Assembly: GCF_000745775.1 (NCBI RefSeq)
Contig: NZ_JQJY01000008.1
Span: 347,056-411,055 of the forward strand
Length of the DNA stretch: 64,000 nucleotides
Direction: 5' to 3'
Source of the DNA: Flavobacterium sp. ASV13
GTDB taxonomy: Bacteria > Bacteroidota > Bacteroidia > Flavobacteriales > Flavobacteriaceae
Numbering within the stretch: the stretch's first letter is position 1; every line of letters begins with the position of its first letter. Below are positions 27,991 to 36,175 of this stretch, in pieces. Made by a program: the position numbers and the translations under genes. Below the pieces are notes generated by a model. The model was not told where the DNA came from and did not search any database. It was given only the letters and a program-made list of their open reading frames with translations.

Positions 27991-28986
27991 ATGACAAATC
28001 GCAGAAATTTTATAAAAACAACCGCAATTGCTTCTGTTGCAGTAGCATTGCAATCTTTTCAGACGAATTCTGAGAAAGATGAAAAAGTACTTTCTAAAAA
28101 AGGAAAGAAACCAATTGTACTTTCGACATGGCGATTTGGAATTCCTGCAAATGAAGCAGCTTGGGAAGTTCTTAAAAAGAATGGAAAAGCGCTGGATGCT
28201 GTAGAAGCAGGTGTAAAAGTCCCAGAAGCAGATCCAAAAGAAAGAAGTGTAGGTTATGGGGGACGCCCAGACAGAGATGGACGCGTAACACTTGATGCCT
28301 GTATTATGGACGAAAATGCAAATATTGGTTCTGTTGCTTGTCTTGAATTTATAAAACATCCTATTTCTGTTGCGAGAGCCGTGATGGAAAAAACGCCTCA
28401 CGTAATGCTTGTTGGCGATGGTGCTCTGCAATTTGCATTGGAACAAGGTTTTAAAAAGGAAAATTTACTTTTAGAAGAATCTGAAAAAGAGTGGAAAGAA
28501 TGGCTAAAAGACAGTAAATACAAGCCAATTGCCAATATTGAAAATCACGATACTATTGGAATGATTGCTTTAGATGCTGATGGAAATCTTTCCGGAGCGT
28601 GTACCACAAGCGGAATGGCGTTTAAAATGCACGGACGCGTTGGTGATTCGCCAATCATTGGAGCAGGTTTGTATGTTGATAACGAAATTGGTGCCGCAAC
28701 TGCAACAGGCCATGGAGAAGAAGTAATCAGAATTGCTGGCTGTCATTTGGTTGTTGAATTGATGCGTCAGGGAAAATCGCCTCAAAAAGCCTGTGAAGAA
28801 GCTGTAGCCAGAATTGTCAAATTGACTAAGAACAGAAATAAAGATTTAAAAGATATTCAGGTTGGTTTTATTGCTTTAAACAAGAATGGCGAATATGGTT
28901 CGTATTGCGTTCAGGGCGGTTTTAATTATGCTGTTTATGACGAAACCGGAAATCGCTTAATTGATGCTGATTTTTTCCTGAAATAA
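27991..28986 (+). CDS. N4-(beta-N-acetylglucosaminyl)-L-asparaginase (glycosylasparaginase), Tat signal
   Basis: The product has 331 residues of the Ntn-hydrolase superfamily. It starts with a twin-arginine signal (NRRNFIKTTA, hydrophobic segment after). The catalytic Thr follows the autocleavage site in NHDTIGMIALD, with DG/GACTTSGMAFK and RVGDSPIIGAGLYVDN as substrate-site blocks. The enzyme cuts the bond between GlcNAc and the Asn side chain, the last step in N-glycoprotein breakdown. Its place at the end of a mannosidase operon is the strongest hint that PUL1 is aimed at N-linked glycans. It lies 57 bp after the ROK kinase. The length fits bacterial relatives. Confidence 0.94.
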   Translation: MTNRRNFIKTTAIASVAVALQSFQTNSEKDEKVLSKKGKKPIVLSTWRFGIPANEAAWEVLKKNGKALDAVEAGVKVPEADPKERSVGYGGRPDRDGRVTLDACIMDENANIGSVACLEFIKHPISVARAVMEKTPHVMLVGDGALQFALEQGFKKENLLLEESEKEWKEWLKDSKYKPIANIENHDTIGMIALDADGNLSGACTTSGMAFKMHGRVGDSPIIGAGLYVDNEIGAATATGHGEEVIRIAGCHLVVELMRQGKSPQKACEEAVARIVKLTKNRNKDLKDIQVGFIALNKNGEYGSYCVQGGFNYAVYDETGNRLIDADFFLK

Positions 28987-29009
28987 ACCTGTTGTGCGTA
29001 ATTTATTCT

Positions 29010-29143
29010 AACACATAGAAACATAGATTTAGTACGCGTAAAAAAGGCGTTCCACTTATTTAAAGCAAACATAGTTGACTATGTGTTAGAAACTAGTTTC
29101 TTTCTACACACTTTTAAAATAAAATTCTATGTTTCTATGTGTT
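29010..29143. repeat. Inverted repeat with perfect 18-bp arms between convergent genes
   Basis: AACACATAGAAACATAGA (29010-29027) is the exact reverse complement of 29126-29143. Inside lie two smaller palindromes (CATAGTTGACTATG near 29071 and AGAAACTAGTTTCT near 29089). The element lies between the convergent glycosylasparaginase and DUF2490 genes. It may terminate both transcripts, but its form is that of a dispersed intergenic repeat. Confidence 0.7.
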
Positions 29144-29153
29144 TAAAAAATAA

Positions 29154-29924
29154 TCATTCATCGCCAGAATTTTCAGTAGTTGAAGGGGCTTTTTTCCGGA
29201 TACTTGTATTCAGATAAAAAAACAACCTAATAGTATGATTCATATCATATTGATAACCTGAATATTTTTGCTGATACACATTCATATACCCAAAATCGTA
29301 ACTCCATTTTGGGTTTATTGTTTTTTTGATTCCGATGAAAAAGCGGTTTTGATCAAAGGTATTGTAGACGGCTTCTTCGCCAAATTGTAAAAGAATTTCA
29401 TCTGAAAGAACCATGGATGGCCATGATTTTTTATCGGAAATTCGGAAAGTAAAACTCATTAAATAGCGGATTCTATTTGTAAAACGCCAATCTCCGCTGG
29501 GTTTATCGTCAACCATTTTTTCCTGCCAGCGTTGCTCGTTTCTTAAGCGCTGCAAAACACTTATATTGGCAACTTTAGCATTTAATTGTGCCTGTTGATA
29601 AATCCTGTTTTCATCTGCAAAAGTACTCCAGTCTTCATTTGAAGGTGCCAGCCACATATGCGCATATCCTAAATTTAATGAAACGTTTGAATTAGGAATA
29701 TAAGTGACACCTCCTCTTATAAAATAAAAACTAGGATTGGACACAAAATCGTTTCGACGGATATGAAAATCCCCAATTATCCCCCAATGATCAGCAAATT
29801 TTGTAACTGTATTAATAGAAATCCAAGTTTGAAGTTGTTGGTTGATTTCTTTTTTTTGATCGGTTTGTCCTATCACTAAAATTGGGAATAAAAGGATATA
29901 AATCCAAGTAAAATTGTTCTTCAT
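29154..29924 (-). CDS. DUF2490 domain-containing protein, probable outer-membrane barrel
   Basis: The product has 256 residues with a signal peptide ending near VIGQ. The rest is a series of alternating strands rich in aromatic residues (WISINTVTKFADHWGIIGDFHIRR, GVTYIPNSNVSLNLGYAHMW, RLRNEQRWQEK, NRIRYLMSF), which matches DUF2490. Such proteins are thought to form small outer-membrane beta-barrels, and the function is unknown. It is transcribed toward PUL1 and separated from it by an inverted repeat. Nothing nearby suggests a partner. Confidence 0.85.
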   Translation of the reverse strand: MKNNFTWIYILLFPILVIGQTDQKKEINQQLQTWISINTVTKFADHWGIIGDFHIRRNDFVSNPSFYFIRGGVTYIPNSNVSLNLGYAHMWLAPSNEDWSTFADENRIYQQAQLNAKVANISVLQRLRNEQRWQEKMVDDKPSGDWRFTNRIRYLMSFTFRISDKKSWPSMVLSDEILLQFGEEAVYNTFDQNRFFIGIKKTINPKWSYDFGYMNVYQQKYSGYQYDMNHTIRLFFYLNTSIRKKAPSTTENSGDE

Positions 29925-30249
29925 ATATAGTACGATAGAAATTAGATTAATCAGTAAATTTCTTTAGAATCGATAAAAGGCAATAATTGAAAACAATACA
30001 GAGTAAATGTACTCTTTTTTTAGAAAATTATGTTGTTTGTAAAAGTGTAATTTGTTTATTGTTAGTGTTTTATTTGTGTTTTTTTGAATGATATTTTAAT
30101 TGAATTTTGTACTGATATCTGTATTGGTTTTAGAATAAAATAATTTTTCTAAATGCTATTTGTCTTTCAATAAAAGCTATATTAGCTATTCCTTTATTAA
30201 GGGAAATAAGATGTTTTAAAAATTAAAAATCCTCAAATAATCAAAACGA
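29925..30249. other. AT-rich divergent intergenic region
   Basis: This 325-bp gap separates the divergent starts of the DUF2490 gene and the lipoprotein gene. It is very T-rich on the plus strand and must hold both promoters. No box could be placed with confidence, and no gene or repeat was seen. Confidence 0.5.
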
Positions 30250-31260
30250 ATGCGTAAAATTTTACTAATTATTGTAACAACTATAGTTTTTCAAAGCTGT
30301 AATTTTGGAAGTAGTGGAACACAAAAAAATGAAAGTATTGAAGCAAGTAAAATTCAGGAAATTAAAGTTTTAAATGATAAATTATTCAAAGCCATAATGA
30401 GCAATGATATTCCTGGTGTAAAAGCGCTGTTCTCTGACAAACTGCTTACAATTGTAAATTCTGATCTAGATAAGCTAGTGGGTACAATGAGCAATAATTA
30501 TCCATCTAAAAGCTATACAATTCTGGATCAATATTATGTTTCAAATACAGCTGTAGATATTCCTAATACTTTGATATCTGGCGTTTCGGGAGACAATGAC
30601 TATATTATTAATTACAAAGCATTAAATAAAGAGATGTTTACAGTATTGTTGATGCCTACTACTACACACAATGATGCACTAATAACCGTAATTTATGGTA
30701 AGTATGGCAACGAGTGGAAGATTAATATTTTGCAGTTTGGGCAATATACTTTATTAAAAAAGACAGCGCCAGATTATTTTAAATTGGCTCAGGAAAGTTA
30801 TAAAAAAGGCTATTTGATTGATGCTGTGAACTATATTACTGTGGCTAAACAATGTTTAAATCCGGCTGGTGAATCCTTTAAATATCAAAAAGAACAGGAA
30901 ATTAGCAATTTTTATGATAAAGTACTTGGTGAAGCGAAAGCAAAATTTATTTTGCCTTTTACATTAGATAATATTGAAAGCAAACCTAAAGTATTTCGAA
31001 TTTTTCCTCAAATGACAAAAGATGGTTTTATGCCTGAGATTTGTTATGTTTCTAATATTAAATTGGCAGATACGGTTGCTTTAAAAGCTGAAAATGAAAA
31101 AGTTAAAATTGAAGTGGCAAAAACATTTTATGGAATCGATAAAGGAAAAACCAAAGTTTTTTATGGTGCTTATAACGAAATGCCTGATGGTAAAAAAGAA
31201 GTGATGCAATACCGATTTATTGAGGTAATGAATAAAGAAAAGAGCATTAAAACAAAATAA
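30250..31260 (+). CDS. Lipoprotein of unknown function
   Basis: The product has 336 residues. A short lipoprotein signal ends at FQSCNFGSSG (Cys 17), followed by a Ser/Gly linker. The part up to about residue 175 has the look of a small alpha+beta domain (KLFKAIMSNDIPGVKALFSDKL, then strands ending in WKINILQFGQYTLLK), similar to SnoaL/NTF2-like folds, but this is only an impression. The C-terminal half contains PEICYVSNIKLADTVALKAE and a final strand-rich segment. No catalytic motif is visible. It stands alone and is closed by a strong terminator. Confidence 0.75.
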   Translation: MRKILLIIVTTIVFQSCNFGSSGTQKNESIEASKIQEIKVLNDKLFKAIMSNDIPGVKALFSDKLLTIVNSDLDKLVGTMSNNYPSKSYTILDQYYVSNTAVDIPNTLISGVSGDNDYIINYKALNKEMFTVLLMPTTTHNDALITVIYGKYGNEWKINILQFGQYTLLKKTAPDYFKLAQESYKKGYLIDAVNYITVAKQCLNPAGESFKYQKEQEISNFYDKVLGEAKAKFILPFTLDNIESKPKVFRIFPQMTKDGFMPEICYVSNIKLADTVALKAENEKVKIEVAKTFYGIDKGKTKVFYGAYNEMPDGKKEVMQYRFIEVMNKEKSIKTK

Positions 31261-31268
31261 AAAAAAGG

Positions 31269-31306
31269 CGCTCTTATTTCAAAAAGAATAAGAGCGTTTT
31301 TTTTTT
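31269..31306 (+). terminator. Rho-independent terminator after the lipoprotein gene
   Basis: CGCTCTTATT (31269-31278) pairs perfectly with AATAAGAGCG (31287-31296), and a run of ten T residues follows (31297-31306). Confidence 0.92.
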
Positions 31307-31337
31307 GAATTAGGTGTTAAACAAATTTTTTAATCAT

Positions 31338-31539
31338 TTGATAAAAAAAAATAAACAATTTCAGGAAACAGTGGAGAAAAAGGAAATTTCAGAACCTAAT
31401 CCGTTACATTTTTTAATGCATCTTTTGGGATTGGTAGTTTTCCATTTATTGCTAACCCTATCATTATGCTATTGAAGCTTATGTTTTTGTCTTTATGTTA
31501 AATGCACTCGCCATTTATAATTATAAGAAAACGAGTTAA
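31338..31539 (+). pseudogene. Frameshifted remnant of a small membrane-protein gene
   Basis: Two adjoining frames look coding. The first, from about 31338, ends in NPLHFLMHLLGLVVFHLLL and stops at 31474. The second continues as AIEAYVFVFMLNALAIYNY and KKTS, stopping at 31539. Joined by one frameshift near 31450-31470 they give a protein of about 65 residues with two hydrophobic segments. No ATG precedes the first part, and an A-run at 31342-31351 may hide another shift. The family is not recognised. This is inferred from residue composition only, so confidence is limited. Confidence 0.4.
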
Positions 31540-31569
31540 GTAAAAAAGCAAGAATCTTTTTTAGATTAA

Positions 31570-32952
31570 TTACTCATAAGGTAATACAGGCGGAGCATCA
31601 AATAAATAAGATTTTTGATCTGAACTTATAATATTGTTTTCTTTGTCTAAAGTCATATATATAGTTCCATATGCAACAAGATATTTTTGCACAGTATTTT
31701 CTTTAAATCCAAGATAAATAGGAAGTTGTGTTATAGCCTTAGTTATATTTTCTCCTTTTTGATTAAAGTAATTATACAGCTTTGATCTTTCTTTTACAGG
31801 CGGATATGTTGCATCTTCAGCTAAATACAGCCCTTCAGAAACTTCATATATCTCAGTTCTAATTTTTGACGAAGGAACAATTATATCACCATTATAATCA
31901 ATAATGTATTGATTGTCAGTGTCGCCGTTTCTTATGTCTTCATATCTTCGATTTACAATAATCTGTCCGTATTTATTAAAACTGCTGATTGTTCTTTGTA
32001 TGTCAGGAAGTGATTTTACGATCTCAAAATTTTCATTTATTATTTTAAAGCTTCGGGTTTCGCGTCGCGGAAATGGTTCTCCGTAATAATTATACCGCTG
32101 TTTTTCTTTTACTATTTCCAATACAATACAATGTCCGTTATAAAAATTGCTATGCGGAACAAAATCGCTTTCTATTTTATGACCATTTTTATCAAAAAAT
32201 CCATTGTTATAAGTGAAGATTGTACTTTTGGATAGCGGAATGCCGTTTAGTCTTTTCAAATCTTTTGGAACAGGCTGTATTTTGCCATCATGAACTAAAA
32301 TGTATTTTTCCTTTTTATACTTTTTAACCAAATAATTGTTTGGATTCCAATATTCCACAATACTGTCTTTTGTTGCCAATACTTCTTTTCCAGTTATTTG
32401 ATCAATCAAAACAGAAACAAGCTTTTTTTTCTCGAAATAATAATTCAAATGCGGATTCTCTCTATAGTCAAAATCATTTGTATATTTTAAATCGGTCAGG
32501 AATTTTCCCGTACTATTGATTAATGCATATTTCCCGTTTCTTGATGCATAGCCGTATTCTTCTGTTAATCCTGAACGAATATTTCCATTTGTCAGTTCAT
32601 TTGTTCCTTCAAAATTGTATTCATCAATAAAATGCAGTTCCTTCATTAATTCTAAAATATGGAAGTCACCTTGAATGCCGTGGTTATCATTATCTTTTTT
32701 TGGTTTTAGACGACTTTGCTTGCTATCTGTTTTTTTTAAAATTGCTGTAATTCTACAGTTATTATCTGGCATATATAGGTAGTCATATTCTTCAGATTTT
32801 TCATCTTCAGGCCCAATAAAAACATAACCGTTTAGTGTTTTTTCTATAGACAAATATCTGTTGATGATTTTAATGTCTCCCGTTTTTTGTAAATCTTGGG
32901 AAAAACTCAAAAATGATTTCATCAGTAAAATAAGCAATACAACTTTTTTCAT
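31570..32952 (-). CDS. WG-repeat-like exported protein
   Basis: The product has 460 residues, with a signal peptide ending at SFSQ. Several units of the type x-G-K-Y-A-L-I-N-S-T-G-K (GYASRNGKYALINSTGKFL, QYIIDYNGDIIVPSS, LYNYFNQKGENITKAI) resemble the WG (KWG/Leptospira) repeat, which forms a beta-structure in proteins of unknown role. No catalytic motif is seen. It is rich in Tyr, Asn and Lys. The gene stands alone on the minus strand, 62 bp downstream of the EamA gene, and converges on the pseudogene remnant. Confidence 0.7.
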   Translation of the reverse strand: MKKVVLLILLMKSFLSFSQDLQKTGDIKIINRYLSIEKTLNGYVFIGPEDEKSEEYDYLYMPDNNCRITAILKKTDSKQSRLKPKKDNDNHGIQGDFHILELMKELHFIDEYNFEGTNELTNGNIRSGLTEEYGYASRNGKYALINSTGKFLTDLKYTNDFDYRENPHLNYYFEKKKLVSVLIDQITGKEVLATKDSIVEYWNPNNYLVKKYKKEKYILVHDGKIQPVPKDLKRLNGIPLSKSTIFTYNNGFFDKNGHKIESDFVPHSNFYNGHCIVLEIVKEKQRYNYYGEPFPRRETRSFKIINENFEIVKSLPDIQRTISSFNKYGQIIVNRRYEDIRNGDTDNQYIIDYNGDIIVPSSKIRTEIYEVSEGLYLAEDATYPPVKERSKLYNYFNQKGENITKAITQLPIYLGFKENTVQKYLVAYGTIYMTLDKENNIISSDQKSYLFDAPPVLPYE

Positions 32953-33014
32953 AATTTCTCTTTTATAAGAAGATGTTCCTTTTTATAAAAAGGTTGTGAC
33001 GAATGTATCACTTT

Positions 33015-33902
33015 TTAGTTTTTTCCAATCAAAGTACTGAGTTTATTATTTTTGAAATTTACTTCAGAAATTATAGTTCCGACAAAAATTAGGCTTCCGC
33101 CCAAAAGAAGTCGCCAGGAAAGATTTTCGCCCAAAATAAAAAAGGCTCCAATTGCCCCAAAAACAGGTTCAAACAAATAAATAACGGCAACTCTTTCTGC
33201 CGATAAATAACGTTGCGAAATATTTGAAACCGTGTACATATAAGCAGTTGAAAATAGTGCGCAGTAAATTACGCCAAGCCAGAATGTGTTATTTTCAGGA
33301 AGCCAATCTGCATTGTGATCTGTGATGGCAAGGATAAAAGTGAAAAGCGCACAAAAGGCAAACATTGGAACAATAGAATATAAAAGATTTTTTAAAGCTG
33401 AATGTTTTTCAACCGAAATCAAATAAACCGCAAAAGCAAAAGCGCCCGCAATGGTATACAAATCGCCTAAATTGATTGTAAATTTTTCTTTAATGGCGAT
33501 AATAAATAAACCTGCTAAAGCAGTCAAAGCGGCGCCCCAGATTTTTAAAGAAGCATTGGTTTTGTAAATAGCCAATTTTAATAACGGAATTATGATAACG
33601 GTCAATCCGGCAATGAAAGAACATTGTGAAGCATCGGTATGTTTTAATCCAATTGTTTGCAAATGAATCCCTAAAAACATTGGAACTGCCAGAATCGCGC
33701 CGATTTTAATCGCTTCAAAATTGGTTTCTCTAACGTATTTCCAAAAGATTATGGTCAAAATAATAACAGCCAATAAAAAGCGATAAAATAAAAATGTAGC
33801 TGGAGAATAATTTCCAATCGCCATTTTTGTTATCGAATAAGAAATGCCCCAAAAGGCTGTACCAATGATTAATAAAATCAATAAAAGTCGTTTTTTTTCC
33901 AT
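33015..33902 (-). CDS. DMT superfamily transporter (EamA domains)
   Basis: The product has 295 residues with about ten hydrophobic helices and two EamA repeats. The first runs from LLLILLIIGTAFWGISYSI, with the family block PATFLFYRFLLAVIIL. The second runs from LGDLYTIAGAFAFAVYLI to YLFEPVFGAIGAFFILGE. It is an inner-membrane exporter or permease of small metabolites (amino acids, nucleotides or similar); the substrate cannot be told. The GNAT acetyltransferase gene lies 9 bp upstream on the same strand, so both are one transcript, divergent from a LysR gene that may control them. Confidence 0.92.
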   Translation of the reverse strand: MEKKRLLLILLIIGTAFWGISYSITKMAIGNYSPATFLFYRFLLAVIILTIIFWKYVRETNFEAIKIGAILAVPMFLGIHLQTIGLKHTDASQCSFIAGLTVIIIPLLKLAIYKTNASLKIWGAALTALAGLFIIAIKEKFTINLGDLYTIAGAFAFAVYLISVEKHSALKNLLYSIVPMFAFCALFTFILAITDHNADWLPENNTFWLGVIYCALFSTAYMYTVSNISQRYLSAERVAVIYLFEPVFGAIGAFFILGENLSWRLLLGGSLIFVGTIISEVNFKNNKLSTLIGKN

Positions 33903-33911
33903 TTTGAAATC

Positions 33912-34436
33912 TTAAGATTTAAGGATTTTTTTCATCATCAAATCAGTTTGTTCGTCATCGCCTAATCTGAAAATATGGGTATCAAATTGCTCAAAACCGT
34001 TTTTGGTATAAAAACTCACCGCTCTAAAATTCTTTTCCCATACGCCAAGCCAAATGAATGAAGCATTTATTTCTTCGGCGATTAGCAAAGCCTGAGCATA
34101 AAGTTCCTGCGCTACTTTTTTACCATGAAATTCTTTTGCAACATAAATACGTTCAATTTCTAAAGCATTTTTTTCTTGTTTTTCGGTTTGGGCGTCTCCC
34201 GTATTTAATTTCAGATAACCAATTATTTTTTCATCCAATTCTGCCAAATAGAAATATGATGCTTCATTTTTAAGTTCCGAAGTTAATTTTTCAGTTGCGA
34301 AACTTTCTTCCAGATATTTAGTCATATTTTCTTCTGAATTCACTTCTGCAAAAGTTTCAGAAAAAGTTTGTCTTCCAATATCTTGAAGTTTTATAATATC
34401 ATTAATTGTTGCTTTTGTAATTTTTAGTATATTCAT
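33912..34436 (-). CDS. GNAT family N-acetyltransferase
   Basis: The product has 174 residues with a GNAT fold: an N-terminal ITKATINDIIKLQDIGRQTF, a central strand IGYLKLNTGD, and the acetyl-CoA pyrophosphate-binding segment IERIYVAKEFHGKKVAQELY, followed by WLGVWEKNFRAVSFYTKNGF. The pattern resembles RimI/PaiA-like acetyltransferases. The substrate is unknown. It is transcribed with the EamA transporter (9 bp spacing), divergent from the LysR gene; the 62-bp space between them must hold both promoters. Confidence 0.92.
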   Translation of the reverse strand: MNILKITKATINDIIKLQDIGRQTFSETFAEVNSEENMTKYLEESFATEKLTSELKNEASYFYLAELDEKIIGYLKLNTGDAQTEKQEKNALEIERIYVAKEFHGKKVAQELYAQALLIAEEINASFIWLGVWEKNFRAVSFYTKNGFEQFDTHIFRLGDDEQTDLMMKKILKS

Positions 34437-34498
34437 TTTTATTTTTTTAATGCGTTAAAACATATTTTTTGTTCTTAATAAATGCGTAAATTGCATCA

Positions 34499-35362
34499 AT
34501 GGACTTACAGCAAATCAAATATTTTTTGGCTCTTGCCAAAGAACTTCATTTCTGGAACACAGCCGGAAAGATGAATATTACACAATCGGCATTGAGTCGT
34601 CAAATTCAGTCTTTAGAAAACCAATTGGGCGTTCAGCTTTTTGAGCGCAATAAACGCAATGTCAAACTTACTGCTGCTGGCCAGTTTCTGAAAGAAAAAT
34701 GGGAAGTCGAGCTTAATAAACTTGAATTTATACATCAATCAGCGCGTCAGATTCAATTGGGTGAAAGCGGAACCATTACGATTGCGCATCCAGATTCGAT
34801 TTCTGCTTCTATCATGCCGGATATTTTGTCCCGAATTTCTGCTGCTTTTCCAAAACTTAAAATCAAACTGGTTCAGGTTCTTTATGAACATCAGCAGGAT
34901 TTTCTTCGCAATTATAAAATAGATCTGGCGATTACCAGAGATATTAATAATGCCAAAGATATTCAATCAGAAAAATTCCATACGGATCATTTAGCGATTG
35001 TTGTTCCCGAAAATCATCCTTATAAAACACCCGAAGATTTGACTAAACAAACGCTGGCTTCTCAAAAAATCATTTTGCCAACCAATGATGAAGGTAGTAG
35101 TTACAGCGATTTGATTCAAAGATTATTCAATTCTTTTGAAAACGCTCCCGAAGTTTATCTTCATTCTGAATTCGGTTCAGCGATTATTGCTTTGGTTCGA
35201 AAAGGACTCGGAATTGCAATTTTGCCCGATTCTTATCTTTTTCATGAAATTCCAGGTATCCGATTTATTAAACTTCCAATGGAAACCGATCTGTATATCA
35301 ATTGGAGAACCGAAGATCATAATCCTGTTTTGGCCAATGTTTTAAAATTGATTATTCCGTAA
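34499..35362 (+). CDS. LysR family transcriptional regulator
   Basis: The product has 287 residues. The N-terminal winged helix reads MDLQQIKYFLALAKELHF and ITQSALSRQIQSLENQLG, followed by VQLFERNKRNVKLTAAG. A periplasmic-binding-like effector domain follows (about 90-287), starting GTITIAHPDSISASIMP. LysR regulators often control the divergent gene, here the GNAT-EamA pair only 62 bp away, so this is the likely target. The effector is unknown. The gene ends 3 bp from the stop of the convergent ElaA-like gene. Confidence 0.95.
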   Translation: MDLQQIKYFLALAKELHFWNTAGKMNITQSALSRQIQSLENQLGVQLFERNKRNVKLTAAGQFLKEKWEVELNKLEFIHQSARQIQLGESGTITIAHPDSISASIMPDILSRISAAFPKLKIKLVQVLYEHQQDFLRNYKIDLAITRDINNAKDIQSEKFHTDHLAIVVPENHPYKTPEDLTKQTLASQKIILPTNDEGSSYSDLIQRLFNSFENAPEVYLHSEFGSAIIALVRKGLGIAILPDSYLFHEIPGIRFIKLPMETDLYINWRTEDHNPVLANVLKLIIP

Positions 35363-35365
35363 TTT

Positions 35366-35812
35366 TTAAGCTCTCAGCATTTCGATATGTGGAATTCCGT
35401 CTTCGTCATAAGGTTGGCCTTGTTCCACAAATCCAACCGATTGATAAAATTTCGATAAGTGATATTGCGCACTAATCCGAATTGGGCCTTCGCCAAATTT
35501 TTCCTGACAGCCTGCAATTGAAGCTTCCATAATTTTTGTTCCTAATCCCAATCCGCGAAAGCGTGGAGCAATTACAACTCTTCCAATTGCAATTTCATCA
35601 TACGATAATCCTGCCGGAAGCAATCGTGTACAGCCTGCCAATTCATCATTTACAAAATATAAAAGATGAAAACTTTGCTGATCTTTATTATCCAGATCAA
35701 GATAAGGGCAATTTTGTTCTACCACAAAAACTTCACTTCGTAACCGAAGCATTTGATACAGTTCGTGATTCGTAAATTCATCAAAAGATTTAATGATATG
35801 GTTAAATGTCAT
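35366..35812 (-). CDS. ElaA-like GNAT family N-acetyltransferase
   Basis: The product has 148 residues. The N-terminal LYQMLRLRSEVFVVEQNCPYLDLDNKD and CTRLLPAGLSYDEIAIGRVVI, with the acetyl-CoA motif APRFRGLGLGTKIMEASI, match the ElaA family of acetyltransferases, as does the ending HIEMLRA. The substrate is not known. It converges on the LysR gene (3-bp gap) and is divergent from PUL2. Confidence 0.92.
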   Translation of the reverse strand: MTFNHIIKSFDEFTNHELYQMLRLRSEVFVVEQNCPYLDLDNKDQQSFHLLYFVNDELAGCTRLLPAGLSYDEIAIGRVVIAPRFRGLGLGTKIMEASIAGCQEKFGEGPIRISAQYHLSKFYQSVGFVEQGQPYDEDGIPHIEMLRA

Positions 35813-35942
35813 TTTAGTTCGTATTATTTATGACAAAGATAAAAGCAAGAGTAATGATATAAAATGCTAATTTTTTATCAATTGATGCTAAAAACGCATT
35901 AATAAAGGGGGTAATATTGTACAAAAAAAGGACTATTACCAA

Positions 35943-36002
35943 ATTACCCCTTTTAGTATATCGGATTGCCCCTCATGTCTTTTAAGTGAATATCTAAATT
36001 TG
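35943..36002 (+). promoter_or_regulatory. PUL2 promoter of the GH2 gene with paired direct repeats, candidate HTCS site
   Basis: ATTACCCC (35943-35950) and ATTGCCCC (35965-35972) are direct repeats with starts 22 bp apart. A -7 box TAAATTTG lies at 35995-36002, 30 bp after the start of the second repeat. No good -33 TTG is present, as expected for an activator-dependent promoter. The same layout occurs upstream of the PUL2 susC (46338-46398). An extra inverted copy, AAAGGGGGTAAT, lies at 35904-35915. Binding by the HTCS is inference. Confidence 0.6.
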
Positions 36003-36013
36003 TGATTCAGAAT

Positions 36014-36128
36014 TTGTTATTCCAAATTGATTTAAGGTTTACGTTTTTAAGATTTGGTTAGTGTTAGGAAGGTTCTTTTTTATACGTTTTTTATAAAAGA
36101 AATACTTTAAATCAATTTGGAATGACAA
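36014..36128 (+). repeat. Long inverted repeat in the leader of the GH2 gene
   Basis: ATTCCAAATTGATTTAA (36019-36035) is the exact reverse complement of 36107-36123. Pairing extends outward and inward to about 25 bp (36014-36038 with 36104-36128, two G-U pairs), with a loop of 65 nt. The element lies between the -7 box and the start codon (36176), so it should be transcribed as a strong stem-loop in the 5' leader. A 115-bp miniature mobile element is the other reading. Confidence 0.7.
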
Positions 36129-36175
36129 TTTTTTTCTGTTTCAAAAACAAAATTTAGACAATCAAAAAAAGTTAG

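Noticed and set aside
27937..28446. Minus-strand open frame of 169 codons
   Set aside because: It is antisense to the clear glycosylasparaginase gene, and its translation is rich in Cys, Phe and Tyr without any domain.
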